Shown here in pieces: positions 26,050 through 34,875 of a stretch of 64,000 bases of DNA. The first letter of the stretch is position 1. The number at the start of each line of letters is the position of its first letter. Below the pieces are notes generated by a model. It ran no database searches, had not been told where the DNA came from, and saw only the letters and a list, made by a program, of their open reading frames with translations. Origin of the DNA: Aequorivita sp. (GTDB lineage Bacteria > Bacteroidota > Bacteroidia > Flavobacteriales > Flavobacteriaceae); assembly GCA_030690315.1 (NCBI GenBank), contig JAUYGY010000010.1, positions 1-64,000 of the forward strand, read 5' to 3'. The translations under genes were made by a program, and so were the position numbers.

Positions 26050-26524
26050 AAAAAGCCTTATACAAGGTGGTGCTATTGTTTTAATAATAGGATGTACACC
26101 TTTAATATACTACGCTTACGAAAGTTTCCCAAGTGACTCAAAAGTCTGGGAAACTTTTCTTTTTACATTCACTACAAAATATCCCTCCCTATATCAATAT
26201 GCCTGGTTTTTAACAGGAAAGATAATCCCAGTTATTCTACTTCTAATTTGGTTCTTCACTTGTAAACATTGGTGGCATTGGATTATTTTAGTGCCTCTCT
26301 CTATGTATGTATTCCAACTAATCAATATTTTAAAACAAAGTTTTGATGTTGATGAAGTTGAAATAATTTATTTAATCCCTATAATGATGGTAGTTATCCC
26401 CTTTGTTTATTTAATTAGGGCCAAACTTTTTAGCCAAATGCGGCAAGACGACCTAAAGTCATTTGAGGAAGAGCTGCTACAAAAAAGATCTTTTGGGCAA
26501 CAATTGAGAGACTTATTTCGATAA
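25991..26524 (+). CDS. Membrane protein overlapping the tiny lipoprotein gene, second copy
   Basis: A 177-residue paralogue of the protein at 25017-25529. Shared blocks are YESFPSD-x-KVWETFLFT, LLLIWF-x-TCKHWW, VFQLI, DEVEI and DLKSFEEELLQKRSF, with about four hydrophobic helices. The N-terminus (MNKPHNKSTQGRLPF) lies inside the lipoprotein gene and is polar like that of the first copy (MSNHHNKLRK). The remaining sequence differs clearly between copies, so the duplication is old. Alanine dehydrogenase starts 60 bp downstream on the same strand. Confidence 0.82.
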   Translation: MNKPHNKSTQGRLPFHQPDKKSLIQGGAIVLIIGCTPLIYYAYESFPSDSKVWETFLFTFTTKYPSLYQYAWFLTGKIIPVILLLIWFFTCKHWWHWIILVPLSMYVFQLINILKQSFDVDEVEIIYLIPIMMVVIPFVYLIRAKLFSQMRQDDLKSFEEELLQKRSFGQQLRDLFR

Positions 26525-26583
26525 TTTAATTTTATTAAAGAAATGAAAATTATACCATAAATTGAAACTGCCAAGATTTAACT

Positions 26584-27783
26584 ATGTCACAGCCAAAATC
26601 ACCATTTACAAGAGCACAATTGCTTCCACAGGAAGAAACCCTTGAAATATCAAGACAAAAAGGAGAACTTTTTATAGGAATTCCAAAAGAAGCTTATTTC
26701 CAAGAAAAGAGAATCTGCCTCACGCCAGATGCAGTAAATGCAATTGTTAATAACGGCCACAGAGTTTTAATTGAAAATGGTGCCGGCGATGAAGCTGGAT
26801 TTTCAGACAAAGATTATTCTGAAGCTGGGGCCCAGTTAACCAACGATACAAAAAAAGTATTTGGCTGCCCGATGGTTTTAAAGGTGGAGCCCCCTACCCT
26901 TGAGGAACTGGAATTGATTAAACCAAAAACAGTCCTAATTTCAGCCCTGCAATTAAAAACACGTCAAAAATCCTATTTTGACGCATTGGCCAAAAAGAAA
27001 ATTACCGCCCTCGCATTTGAATTTATAAAAGATGAAGACCACAGCTATCCTGCCGTGAAAGCATTGAGCGAAATTGCAGGCACAGCAGCCGTACTGATTG
27101 CTGCGGAATTAATGGTAAATGCAAAAAAAGGTAATGGCCTACTTTTCGGAAACATTAGCGGGGTGCCGCCAATTGAAGTTGTAGTGATCGGTGCCGGCAC
27201 CGTGGGTGAATTTGCGGTTCGTTCGGCTCTTGGTTTGGGCGCAAACGTAAAAGTTTTTGATAGTTCTATTACAAAACTAAGAACCATTCAAACAAATGTG
27301 GGCCGTATTTTATATACTTCAACCATGCAGCCAAAAAATTTGATGAAAGCATTGTTGCGTTGCGATGTTGCAATTGGTGCGGTGCGCGGGCAAAATAGAG
27401 CTCCAATTCTTGTGACTGATGAAATGGTCCAGAATATGAAAAAAGGCGCGGTAATAATTGATGTGTGCGTTGATATGGGGGGCTGTTTTGAAACCACCGA
27501 AATGACCAGCCACGACTGCCCAACATTTATAAAACACGAAGTTATTCATTACGGGGTTCCAAATATTCCTGCCAGATATCCTAAAACAGCTTCAATATCA
27601 ATTAGCAACATTTTTACCCCTTATATTTTGGAGATTGCCGAAAGTGGCGGACTTGAAAATGCCATTCGTTTTGATAATGGTTTAAAAAATGGGTTGTACT
27701 TTTACCGAGGAATTCTCACGAATAAAGCTGTTGCAGATTGGTTCAACATGTCTTACAGCGATATCAATCTTTTGATTCTGTAA
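26584..27783 (+). CDS. ald: Alanine dehydrogenase
   Basis: NAD-dependent enzyme that interconverts L-alanine and pyruvate plus ammonia. The 399-residue protein has the N-terminal catalytic part (IGIPKEAYFQEKRICLTPDAV, with the pyruvate-binding Arg/Lys region), a Rossmann fold with VVVIGAGTVGEFAVRSALGLGA near residue 200-222, and DVCVDMGGCFETT. It is slightly longer at the N-terminus than classical Ald, which suggests the subtype found in Bacteroidota. A saccharopine-dehydrogenase-like or transhydrogenase relative is less likely. It sits between the tandem units and a small conserved protein gene. Confidence 0.88.
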   Translation: MSQPKSPFTRAQLLPQEETLEISRQKGELFIGIPKEAYFQEKRICLTPDAVNAIVNNGHRVLIENGAGDEAGFSDKDYSEAGAQLTNDTKKVFGCPMVLKVEPPTLEELELIKPKTVLISALQLKTRQKSYFDALAKKKITALAFEFIKDEDHSYPAVKALSEIAGTAAVLIAAELMVNAKKGNGLLFGNISGVPPIEVVVIGAGTVGEFAVRSALGLGANVKVFDSSITKLRTIQTNVGRILYTSTMQPKNLMKALLRCDVAIGAVRGQNRAPILVTDEMVQNMKKGAVIIDVCVDMGGCFETTEMTSHDCPTFIKHEVIHYGVPNIPARYPKTASISISNIFTPYILEIAESGGLENAIRFDNGLKNGLYFYRGILTNKAVADWFNMSYSDINLLIL

Positions 27784-27823
27784 AATTCATTCCAAAGAAT
27801 AAATAAACCCAAATAAAAAATTA

Positions 27824-28201
27824 ATGAAGTTAGCATACCGATTGGTCTATTTTTCAGGTGGATTTTTAATAGGAATAGCCCTATTGTTCTTTATTCTCAG
27901 CGGAAAAAAAACATCCTGCGCCTATGGGCCAGAATCGAGAACCCTTAAAAACATTAAATTAAAACCACGCGCTTTTTCTGAAGAAACATTGAATGTTCTG
28001 CGCGAAAACAAGATGGATACAGCTGTTGTTACAACCTTGCTGGACGAAGGGGACGTCTTATTTTCTGAAAGCAGCACCAAACTGGATTCCTGCAAAATTT
28101 ATGTTATTGAAGGAATGATTTCGGAAAAAAACTTAAAAATCAAAATCGAAAATTGTGAAAATAAGGCCACAGTTATCGAAGCACAGGTTATTAAAGAATA
28201 A
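27824..28201 (+). CDS. Small membrane-anchored protein, DUF4258-like
   Basis: A 125-residue protein with one N-terminal membrane helix (about residues 8-25) and a soluble domain starting with CAYGPESRTLKNIKLKPRAFSEE. The CAYGPE...R block and the LDSCKIYVIEG block are conserved in flavobacterial proteins that I associate with the DUF4258 family, but I cannot confirm the match. It follows ald by 40 bp and precedes, tail to tail, the proline dehydrogenase gene. Its function is unknown. Confidence 0.65.
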   Translation: MKLAYRLVYFSGGFLIGIALLFFILSGKKTSCAYGPESRTLKNIKLKPRAFSEETLNVLRENKMDTAVVTTLLDEGDVLFSESSTKLDSCKIYVIEGMISEKNLKIKIENCENKATVIEAQVIKE

Positions 28202-28215
28202 CTTTTCTGAAAAGA

Positions 28216-29388
28216 TTACAACTTCCTTCGCGCTCTCTCCTTTTTCAATAACGTAAGTTCCCGGCTAGTTTGTCCGGCAACCGAAGTGTTTTCCTCTGCA
28301 CGTCTAATTAAATAGGGCATCACATCTTTTACTGGGCCAAAAGGAATATATTTTGCCACGTTATAACCTTCAGCCCCAAGATTAAAAGTTATGTGGTCAC
28401 TCATTCCGAAAAGCTGTCCAAACCAAATTCGATCATCACTTTTTGAAATGTCTTTTTTCTCCATTAAATCCATCGCAAGATAAGTGCTGGATTCATTATG
28501 GGTGCCCACGAACAACTCTATATCATTAAGGTTGTCCATTATATATTTCATTATTTCATTAAAATTGTCGTCGGTGGCTTTTTTGCTCTCGCAAATGGGA
28601 GTTTTGTAGCCTTTTTCAATGGCCCGTTCATTTTCCTTTTCCATATAAGCCCCTCGAACAATTTTAAAACCTAGCTTGTATCCTTTATTTTTAGCCCTTT
28701 GGTGCAAGGTTTTTAAATATTCCAATCTATCCCATCTGTAACATTGTAAAGTGTTAAAAACAATAGGGCGTTCGGTATTGTATTTTTCCATCATCCTTTC
28801 ACAAAGTTCATCGGCCGCATCCTGCATCCACGATTCTTCCGCATCAATCAATAGTCTTATATTAGCGCCGTGTGCTTCTTTGGAAACTTGATCGTAACGA
28901 TCCTCTATTCTTTGCCATTCAAGTTCTTCAGCGGCCGTCAATGGTTGCTTTTCGGTTATTTTCTGCCAAATTTTAAGTCTCCCAAAACCTGTGGGTTTAA
29001 AGACGGAAAAGGGCATGGCTTCTTTATTTTTTGCAAATTTGGTTAGCTCAATTACCTTGTTCGATGTGGCATCAAACTGTGCATCCTCTTCTTTGCCTTC
29101 AACTGAAAAATCCAAAACAGAGGCAACGCCCGCATCAAAAAGTTTATCAACAGTACTCATGCAATCCCTTTCATTCACTCCGCCACAAAAATGGTCAAAT
29201 ACAGTGGCGCGAATGAGCCCTTCCACAGGAAGATTTAAATTGAGTGCAAATTTTGTTACTGTTGTGCCTATTTTTACCAATGGTTCCTTTGAAATCATTT
29301 TAAAAAGAAAATAGGCTCTTTCAAGTTCGGAATCGCTTTTAAGTTTAAAGGCAGTCTCCGTATTGTCAAAAAGGGAATTTGATGTCAT
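28216..29388 (-). CDS. Proline dehydrogenase
   Basis: FAD enzyme that oxidises proline to pyrroline-5-carboxylate. The 390-residue beta/alpha barrel has recognisable segments: FDHFCGGVNERDCM, RLLIDAEESWMQDAADELCE, FKIVRGAYMEKENERA and a C-terminal RRAEENTSVAGQTSRELTLLKKE. It is monofunctional: no P5C dehydrogenase domain follows. The ATG at 29388 is preferred; an in-frame TTG three codons upstream (29397) is possible. It diverges from aroB across 50 bp and converges with the small gene at 27824-28201. Ald and proline dehydrogenase close together suggest a role in amino acid use. Confidence 0.93.
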   Translation of the reverse strand: MTSNSLFDNTETAFKLKSDSELERAYFLFKMISKEPLVKIGTTVTKFALNLNLPVEGLIRATVFDHFCGGVNERDCMSTVDKLFDAGVASVLDFSVEGKEEDAQFDATSNKVIELTKFAKNKEAMPFSVFKPTGFGRLKIWQKITEKQPLTAAEELEWQRIEDRYDQVSKEAHGANIRLLIDAEESWMQDAADELCERMMEKYNTERPIVFNTLQCYRWDRLEYLKTLHQRAKNKGYKLGFKIVRGAYMEKENERAIEKGYKTPICESKKATDDNFNEIMKYIMDNLNDIELFVGTHNESSTYLAMDLMEKKDISKSDDRIWFGQLFGMSDHITFNLGAEGYNVAKYIPFGPVKDVMPYLIRRAEENTSVAGQTSRELTLLKKERARRKL

Positions 29389-29418
29389 AAAATTCAAAAT
29401 AAAGTGTGTAAATATAGT

Positions 29419-29426
29419 TAGATTTG
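29419..29426 (+). promoter_or_regulatory. Putative -7 box of aroB
   Basis: TAGATTTG matches TAnnTTTG and ends 12 nt before the aroB ATG at 29439. As at the his leader, which carries the same octamer, the predicted 5' leader would be only a few nucleotides. Confidence 0.6.
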
Positions 29427-29438
29427 AACTCTGTCTAT

Positions 29439-30530
29439 ATGAGAAAAATCAGCAAATTCATGGAAAATGCAGGAATAGAAAAAGGGGTGGTTTATAAAAA
29501 TGAAAAGGGTTGGGAGCAACTTTCAATAATCATTTCAAAATCAGAACCTTCCAAAATATTTATAATGGTTGATGAAAATACGAATGTACACTGCTTGAAA
29601 TATCTTTTCATAAAAATCAAGTGGGCAATTTCTCCCGAAATAATAACAATTCCAACGGGTGAGGAGTTTAAAAATATTGCAACCTGTGTAGATGTTTGGG
29701 AATTACTTTCAGAAAAAGGGGCAGATAGAAATTGTTTGTTAATTAATCTTGGAGGCGGCGTGGTTACAGATTTGGGCGGATTTGTAGCTTCAACTTTTAT
29801 GCGGGGAATTTCCTTCATTAATATCCCCACTTCCCTACTCGCCATGGTTGATGCTTCCGTGGGTGGTAAAAATGGAGTTGATCTTGGCCACAAAAAAAAT
29901 CAAATCGGTGTTATCAATCTCCCTGAAATGGTACTACTGGACGTTGAATTTCTAAAAACATTGCCACACGAACACCAAATTTCAGGACTTGCCGAAATGC
30001 TGAAACACGGATTAATTCATAGTAAGGAATATTGGCAACGAATTAAAAATGTTGATATTACCAACAAAGAGGAATTTGAAAAATTGATATGGGATTCGAT
30101 TGAAATAAAAAAGGAGATCGTAGCCAAAGATCCTTTAGAAAAAGACCTTCGAAAAACTTTAAATTATGGGCATACTTTAGGCCACGCTATAGAATCTTAT
30201 TTTCTTGAGAAATCTAGTAAAACCAACTTACTTCATGGCGAAGCTGTAGCTGTGGGTTTAATTTTGGCTACCTATATTTCAAAAGAGATATTTAACTTTC
30301 CGAACGAAACACTGAACGACGTTACCAAAAGTATTTTCAACTATTTTCCGAAACAGTCATTCACTCAAAAAGATATTGCGGAAATCATAAATTTGCTGGC
30401 ATTCGACAAAAAAAACAGAAACGGGAAAGTACTGTTTGTGCTTTTGAAAGATGTTGGGCGCCACAAAAGCAATTGCGAAGTTAGTAATGAGCTGATATAT
30501 AGCGCTTTTGAATATTATAAAAATTTCTGA
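29439..30530 (+). CDS. aroB: 3-dehydroquinate synthase AroB
   Basis: Second step of the shikimate pathway, closing DAHP to 3-dehydroquinate with NAD and a divalent metal. The 363-residue protein has the NAD-binding INLGGGVVTDLGGFVASTFMRG block near residue 100-120, the SLLAMVDASVGGKNGVD block and metal ligands in AEMLKHGLI, NYGHTLGHAIE and LLHGEAVAVG. The ATG at 29439 is chosen over an in-frame TTG at 29424 because the -7 box overlaps the latter. It is separate from other aro genes, except aroQ at 52442-52858. Confidence 0.95.
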   Translation: MRKISKFMENAGIEKGVVYKNEKGWEQLSIIISKSEPSKIFIMVDENTNVHCLKYLFIKIKWAISPEIITIPTGEEFKNIATCVDVWELLSEKGADRNCLLINLGGGVVTDLGGFVASTFMRGISFINIPTSLLAMVDASVGGKNGVDLGHKKNQIGVINLPEMVLLDVEFLKTLPHEHQISGLAEMLKHGLIHSKEYWQRIKNVDITNKEEFEKLIWDSIEIKKEIVAKDPLEKDLRKTLNYGHTLGHAIESYFLEKSSKTNLLHGEAVAVGLILATYISKEIFNFPNETLNDVTKSIFNYFPKQSFTQKDIAEIINLLAFDKKNRNGKVLFVLLKDVGRHKSNCEVSNELIYSAFEYYKNF

Positions 30531-30607
30531 AAATTTTCTTTAAAATATTTTTATGTCTTCAATTTTTGAATAGTTTTATAACCGCAAACCAACAGATTGA
30601 ATATTAA

Positions 30608-30901
30608 ATGAAGCGAGTTATTGTAGATTACAGAAAGTTGACCCCCGAAATACTTTCCCTATTAGTTGAAAAATATCCCGATGGGTATGATGATGACCAT
30701 GTTATCACCTTTAAAAATGCAAAAAACGAAACTGTGGAAGCTGTTGAGGTAAGAACCGATGAAACTATTTACTTGGTGAAAGTAAGCTCCAGATTGGAAT
30801 CAAGCATGGCGAATTTTGACGAAGACGACTATGATGATGCAGACTTCAACGAACCAATAAGCGAAATTCCGGATAAAAAGAAATTAGAGGAAGAAGAATA
30901 A
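30608..30901 (+). CDS. Small acidic conserved protein
   Basis: A 97-residue cytoplasmic protein with an N-terminal part KRVIVDYRKLTPEILSLLVEKYPDGYDDDHVITFKNAKNE and a very acidic C-terminal tail (DEDDYDDADFNEP, then KKKLEEEE). I cannot assign a function; the clean composition and terminator directly after it support a real gene. It follows aroB by 77 bp on the same strand. Confidence 0.78.
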   Translation: MKRVIVDYRKLTPEILSLLVEKYPDGYDDDHVITFKNAKNETVEAVEVRTDETIYLVKVSSRLESSMANFDEDDYDDADFNEPISEIPDKKKLEEEE

Positions 30902-30918
30902 GGTTCCAAAATGTATAT

Positions 30919-30950
30919 AAAAAAAGAGGCCCAAAAAGCCTCTTTTTTTA
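30919..30950. terminator. Bidirectional terminator after the small acidic protein gene
   Basis: GAGGC (30926-30930) pairs with GCCTC (30938-30942) around a CCAAAAA loop, with A-runs before and T-runs after. It serves the acidic protein gene on the plus strand and the PfpI-like gene on the minus strand. Confidence 0.85.
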
Positions 30951-30967
30951 TACAATCACTTTAACCA

Positions 30968-31516
30968 TTAAGCGTGCTGAAGTGCGTGTTTACCTTCCTT
31001 AATTTCTTCAATTAATTTTGAATTGAAAGCTGGTAAGTCATTGGGATTTCTACTGGTTACGAAACCTTCATCAACCACCACTTCTTCATCAACCCAATTA
31101 GCTCCGGCATTTATCAAATCATCTTTTATGGAACTAAAGGAAGTCATCTTTCTGCCTTTCACCACTTCTGCCGATATTAAAATTTGCGGTCCGTGGCATA
31201 TTGCTGCTACAGGTTTCTTTTCTTCAAAGAAAAGTTTAACAAACTTTAGCGCTTGTTTATTTCTTCTCAATTTATCTGGGTTTATTACCCCGCCCGGAAG
31301 AACTAAGGCGTTGTAGTCTGATGCACTTGCATTTTCAAGGGTTTTGTCAACGGAATATTCTTTTCCCCAGTTTCCATCTGCCCACGATTTTATTTTTCCT
31401 TCTTTTTCACTAATAATTTCTACTGTAAAACCTTCCTTTTCCATCGCCTCTTTTGGGGATTTCAATTCCGATTCCTCAAATCCGTCTGTTGCTAAAATTG
31501 CTATTCGCTTATTCAT
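30968..31516 (-). CDS. DJ-1/PfpI family protein (class I glutamine amidotransferase-like)
   Basis: A 182-residue protein. The nucleophile Cys lies in AAICHGPQILISA near residue 107, preceded by the conserved VLPGGVINPDKLRRN loop; FEESELKSPKEAMEKEGF near the N-terminus includes the Glu typical of PfpI. Members include proteases, glyoxalases and deglycases, and stress proteins such as YhbO. Its exact activity cannot be read here. It is transcribed alone, tail to tail with the small acidic gene. Confidence 0.9.
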   Translation of the reverse strand: MNKRIAILATDGFEESELKSPKEAMEKEGFTVEIISEKEGKIKSWADGNWGKEYSVDKTLENASASDYNALVLPGGVINPDKLRRNKQALKFVKLFFEEKKPVAAICHGPQILISAEVVKGRKMTSFSSIKDDLINAGANWVDEEVVVDEGFVTSRNPNDLPAFNSKLIEEIKEGKHALQHA

Positions 31517-31631
31517 AATTCTTCTTTTTTAGTTAAACAATTAATTTTCAATGAAGATAACAAGCTCAATGCGTCTTGTCAATTTTATGATATTAATGTT
31601 TTACTAATCTTTGTTAAGAAATTATAAGGAA

Positions 31632-32582
31632 TCAGTTATTCTCGAGTTTTTGCGCCTTTTTTTTATCTTCTTCTACTTTGCGTTTGTATTCGCGAAGTTC
31701 TTTCATTTCCAACTCATAAGAAAGGGTTGCATTACTGTTGGGTTCAATTTTTATTTTTTTGAGCAATGCCCAATTCACTGTAAATTCAGCTCCGAAAAAT
31801 AAGATAAGGCACGTATAATAAACCCATAGTAATACTAAAACTACACTACCTGCGGCGCCATAAACAGATGCTGGGTCAGATTCAGCGAAATAAAATCCAA
31901 TGAGATATTTCCCGGCTAAAAAGAGTAATGAGGTCATAAAAGCGCCAATGAGGTTGGTTCTCCATTTAATTTTCACATCTGGCAAAATGGTGAAAATTGC
32001 AGCAAAAAGTGCCGTAACAATAATTTGCGAAATTATGAAATTGAGAAGTTCAATAAATTGTGATGAAAAATCTGTGTAATAATTCCCAATAAAATCACTC
32101 AAGGCATTAATGGCTGTGCTTAAAACGAGCGATATAAGCATTAACAGCCCAATAACAAACACCATTCCAAAGGAAACTACCCTTCGTTTTAAAGTATCTA
32201 TAATAGTATTCTTTTTTGAACGTACGCTCCAAATATCGTTCAAGGATTTTTGAAGTTGGAAAAACACTCCCGTTGCCCCAAAAATTAGCATACCAACACC
32301 AAAAATGATAAACAGAAGCGAGCTTTCCGACAGCGCTGAATTTATAATCATTGCCTGTATCAATTCAGCACTTCCCTGCCCTATCATCCCACTAATTTCA
32401 CCGGTTATTCTACCTTCCACCGCTTCCTTTCCAAAAAATATTCCCGCAAAATGAACTGTTATTATAAGTAGCGATGGTAACGAAAATAGCGCATAATATG
32501 CAATTACGGCACTTTTGGCCCAGGGGTCATTTTTGTCCCAGCTTAAATAGGTATCCTTTAAAATTTTAAAGAATTTATTCAT
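31632..32582 (-). CDS. YihY/virulence factor BrkB family membrane protein
   Basis: A 316-residue inner-membrane protein with about six helices, of which AKSAVIAYYALFSLPSLLIITVHFAGIFFG and GAAGSVVLVLLWVYYTCLILFFGAEFTVNWA are typical of the YihY family. It ends with a charged coiled-coil tail (EYKRKVEEDKKKAQKLENN). Function in the family is not settled; older reports linking it to RNase BN were wrong. Its start overlaps the end of the DinB-like gene by four bases (ATGA), so they are coupled. Confidence 0.9.
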   Translation of the reverse strand: MNKFFKILKDTYLSWDKNDPWAKSAVIAYYALFSLPSLLIITVHFAGIFFGKEAVEGRITGEISGMIGQGSAELIQAMIINSALSESSLLFIIFGVGMLIFGATGVFFQLQKSLNDIWSVRSKKNTIIDTLKRRVVSFGMVFVIGLLMLISLVLSTAINALSDFIGNYYTDFSSQFIELLNFIISQIIVTALFAAIFTILPDVKIKWRTNLIGAFMTSLLFLAGKYLIGFYFAESDPASVYGAAGSVVLVLLWVYYTCLILFFGAEFTVNWALLKKIKIEPNSNATLSYELEMKELREYKRKVEEDKKKAQKLENN

Positions 32583-33094
32583 AAATAACGTTCGGTTATA
32601 ATATTACAATGGTGTATCTCGTGCCCACAGATTACAAAACCCAATGCGGCAACAGACATAATACTGCCATTGGCCATACCAGTTTGCTTGAGCTGATTTA
32701 AACTGAAATTTTTAAAAAGACTGATTGTTGCGATACGCACCGCAATATATTCCTGCAAAAGTTCATCCACAGATTTACTGTTTGCCAAGGCATTTTCCGC
32801 AAAAAGATTTTCATCAAATCCTTTGAGTTCTGCATTACTGCTGCGCGCAAAATACAAAGCTCTGTATGCAAACACACGCTCAGTGTCTGTAATGTGCTGC
32901 AAAATATCTTTAGGGGTCCATTTTGCTTCGGCGTAGCGATAGTTCCATTTTTCTACTGGCAAACTATCAAAAAAAGATTGAGTGTGTTTAAGTCCTTTAG
33001 CCAATGCTTCAGGCAGGGGAAGATTTTCAACTAAATCTAAGTAACGTTTGTAATATGGATTATATTCAGAAATTTGAATTTCAGAGGGAGTCAT
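32579..33094 (-). CDS. DinB-family protein
   Basis: A 171-residue four-helix-bundle protein. The DinB-like metal site is suggested by ILQHITDTERVFAYRALYFAR and GHEIHHCNIITERYL at the C-terminus (His ligands). Members are often thiol transferases (bacillithiol or mycothiol dependent) or unknown. The ATG at 33094 is chosen because the open frame upstream to 33136 passes through the terminator of the Lrp gene. It precedes and overlaps the YihY gene by four bases. Confidence 0.87.
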   Translation of the reverse strand: MTPSEIQISEYNPYYKRYLDLVENLPLPEALAKGLKHTQSFFDSLPVEKWNYRYAEAKWTPKDILQHITDTERVFAYRALYFARSSNAELKGFDENLFAENALANSKSVDELLQEYIAVRIATISLFKNFSLNQLKQTGMANGSIMSVAALGFVICGHEIHHCNIITERYL

Positions 33095-33111
33095 TGTTTT
33101 CCTATAAAGAT

Positions 33112-33147
33112 AAAAAAAACCTTTGCTGAAAAACAAAGGTTTCTTTT
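33112..33147 (-). terminator. Terminator of the Lrp-family regulator gene
   Basis: On the minus strand AAACCTTTG pairs with CAAAGGTTT across an 8-nt loop and is followed by eight T. It sits directly after the Lrp gene and before the DinB gene. Confidence 0.88.
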
Positions 33148-33164
33148 AAAATTAAGATTGAATA

Positions 33165-33644
33165 TTATATTTCGCTGAAAATTGAATGAAGCAATCTCTT
33201 TTTGTCATTGATGCTTTCTTCCATAGAAATCATCGTTTCAGTGCGGCTCACGCCTTCAATATCATCAATTTGGTATATTATGTCTTTCGCGTGCGAAGTA
33301 TCCCTAGCGCGGATTTTACAGAAGATATTGAATTTTCCAGTGGTCACATGGGCAACGGTAACGAAAGGAATTTCGCTAATACGCTCCAACACAAACTGGG
33401 TTTGGGAAGTTTTAAAAATGAATACCCCTACATACGCGATGAAGGAATATCCTAATTTTTTATAATCAACTTGAAGGGAAGAACCCGTAATAATTCCTGC
33501 TTCTTCCATCTTTTTTACTCTAACATGTATTGTTCCGGCTGAAATATCCAGCTTTTTTGCAATGTCTGTAAATGGAATTCGGGTGTTATCAATAAGAAGT
33601 GCAAGAATTTTGTGATCTGTATCGTCTAATTTAAACTTTGGCAT
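33165..33644 (-). CDS. Lrp/AsnC family transcriptional regulator
   Basis: A 159-residue regulator with an N-terminal winged helix-turn-helix (LDDTDHKILALLIDNTRIPFTDIAKKLDISAGTIHVRVKKMEEAGII) and a C-terminal RAM/ACT-like effector domain (YVGVFIFKTSQTQFVLERISEIP). Lrp-family proteins sense amino acids and form octamers. The effector and regulon are not evident. It stands alone: the M14 peptidase ends just 18 bp upstream on the same strand, and its own terminator follows downstream. Confidence 0.95.
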   Translation of the reverse strand: MPKFKLDDTDHKILALLIDNTRIPFTDIAKKLDISAGTIHVRVKKMEEAGIITGSSLQVDYKKLGYSFIAYVGVFIFKTSQTQFVLERISEIPFVTVAHVTTGKFNIFCKIRARDTSHAKDIIYQIDDIEGVSRTETMISMEESINDKKRLLHSIFSEI

Positions 33645-33662
33645 ATATATTTTTTTGCAAAA

Positions 33663-34844
33663 CTATATGTTTTCTGTCAATTTAAAATCAATTGTTGAAA
33701 AATATATTGCTGAATCGTCATTTTTAGCACTTATTTTTGAAATAACTTGTCCAACTGTTAAATTTTTTTGCGGAATTGTTAAAATTTCCCCATTATTAAC
33801 ATTTACCTCTTTATGACCCACTTTATCTTTCAATTCCCCTATCTCGTCAATTATTGGAACTAAATCTATATTGTTGTTTTTCAATGTTTCAGTAAATTGA
33901 ATTGCTATAGAAACCGCTTTTTCATTTTGCACTTTTACATTCCTAAGTATAAAATCATTATGGTTTTTGAGGTTTTCCGGGATTTCAAAATACTCTTTAT
34001 ACTGTATTTGCCCAGATTTTTCTTCAACAATATTAAAAAGAGAAAGCAAGGAATAGAAGATATACTCCCTCGTTTTTTCACGCTGGTAATCCTGTCCGCA
34101 GTGCCCAGCTTCAAAAAGAATTGTTGGCACACCCGCTTTTTGAAAGGTATCGCCAACACAGGCAGCATTGAAGCTATCATCATATCTGCCTACCTGCCCA
34201 GGAATGTATTTTTGGAGAAATTCAGTCATTTTTACTATTTGCTGCATTGCTATTTTTCGAGATTCAGTAATAGTTCGTTCCGCGTCTGCTGCTGGTGATA
34301 AAAATGAAATAGTTGCCGGTTTGCCCGTTTTAAGGCCATAAATGGAACGTTGATCGTGCATATTCAAGCACAGCGAAGGTTTTATTTCATTAAAAACATT
34401 CCGAAGACACTGACTTTCAATTTGCGATAATTTTTGTGCGTCTCTATTCAAATCAACATTGTTTGCGTTCTCGCGCGTGTAATTCTGCGCCCCATCTGGA
34501 TTGAGCATCGGAATTATATAAAAAGTATAGTGTGATAAAAATCTCTCAATTTGGGGTTGAAAGGAAAGTTGCTTTTGGGTTACAAATTTTAAAAAATCGA
34601 AAAGCGCTTTTGTAGTTGTAGATTCATTGCCATGCATTTGTGACCACGCCAAAACAATTTCAGAACCGTTTCCAATTTTCAGCATTGGAATATCCCGATT
34701 CATTTCCGAACGTCCAAGGACGGAGATTTCATAATTCATTTTGTAAGTATCCAACAAAGGATAAATATGCTGCAACGTGATATATCTGCCGCGTAATCGG
34801 AATTCAAAATTGTGTCGATACCAACTCTCTATTTCCATATTCAT
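33663..34844 (-). CDS. M14-family zinc carboxypeptidase
   Basis: A 393-residue metallocarboxypeptidase-like enzyme. The zinc site is HGNE (SQMHGNESTTTKALFDFLK) plus the later His in NMHDQ, and the catalytic Glu can be expected in ILFEAGHCG. Additional residues IIPMLNPDGA belong to the family. No secretion signal is seen, so it may act in the cytoplasm on peptides, possibly cell-wall peptides. It is divergent from the XRE regulator at 35130, and one of the TTAC-N4-GTAA palindromes overlaps its predicted -7 box. Confidence 0.9.
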   Translation of the reverse strand: MNMEIESWYRHNFEFRLRGRYITLQHIYPLLDTYKMNYEISVLGRSEMNRDIPMLKIGNGSEIVLAWSQMHGNESTTTKALFDFLKFVTQKQLSFQPQIERFLSHYTFYIIPMLNPDGAQNYTRENANNVDLNRDAQKLSQIESQCLRNVFNEIKPSLCLNMHDQRSIYGLKTGKPATISFLSPAADAERTITESRKIAMQQIVKMTEFLQKYIPGQVGRYDDSFNAACVGDTFQKAGVPTILFEAGHCGQDYQREKTREYIFYSLLSLFNIVEEKSGQIQYKEYFEIPENLKNHNDFILRNVKVQNEKAVSIAIQFTETLKNNNIDLVPIIDEIGELKDKVGHKEVNVNNGEILTIPQKNLTVGQVISKISAKNDDSAIYFSTIDFKLTENI

Positions 34845-34875
34845 ATTTGAAGTTTACAAAGTTAAACAATGCTTA

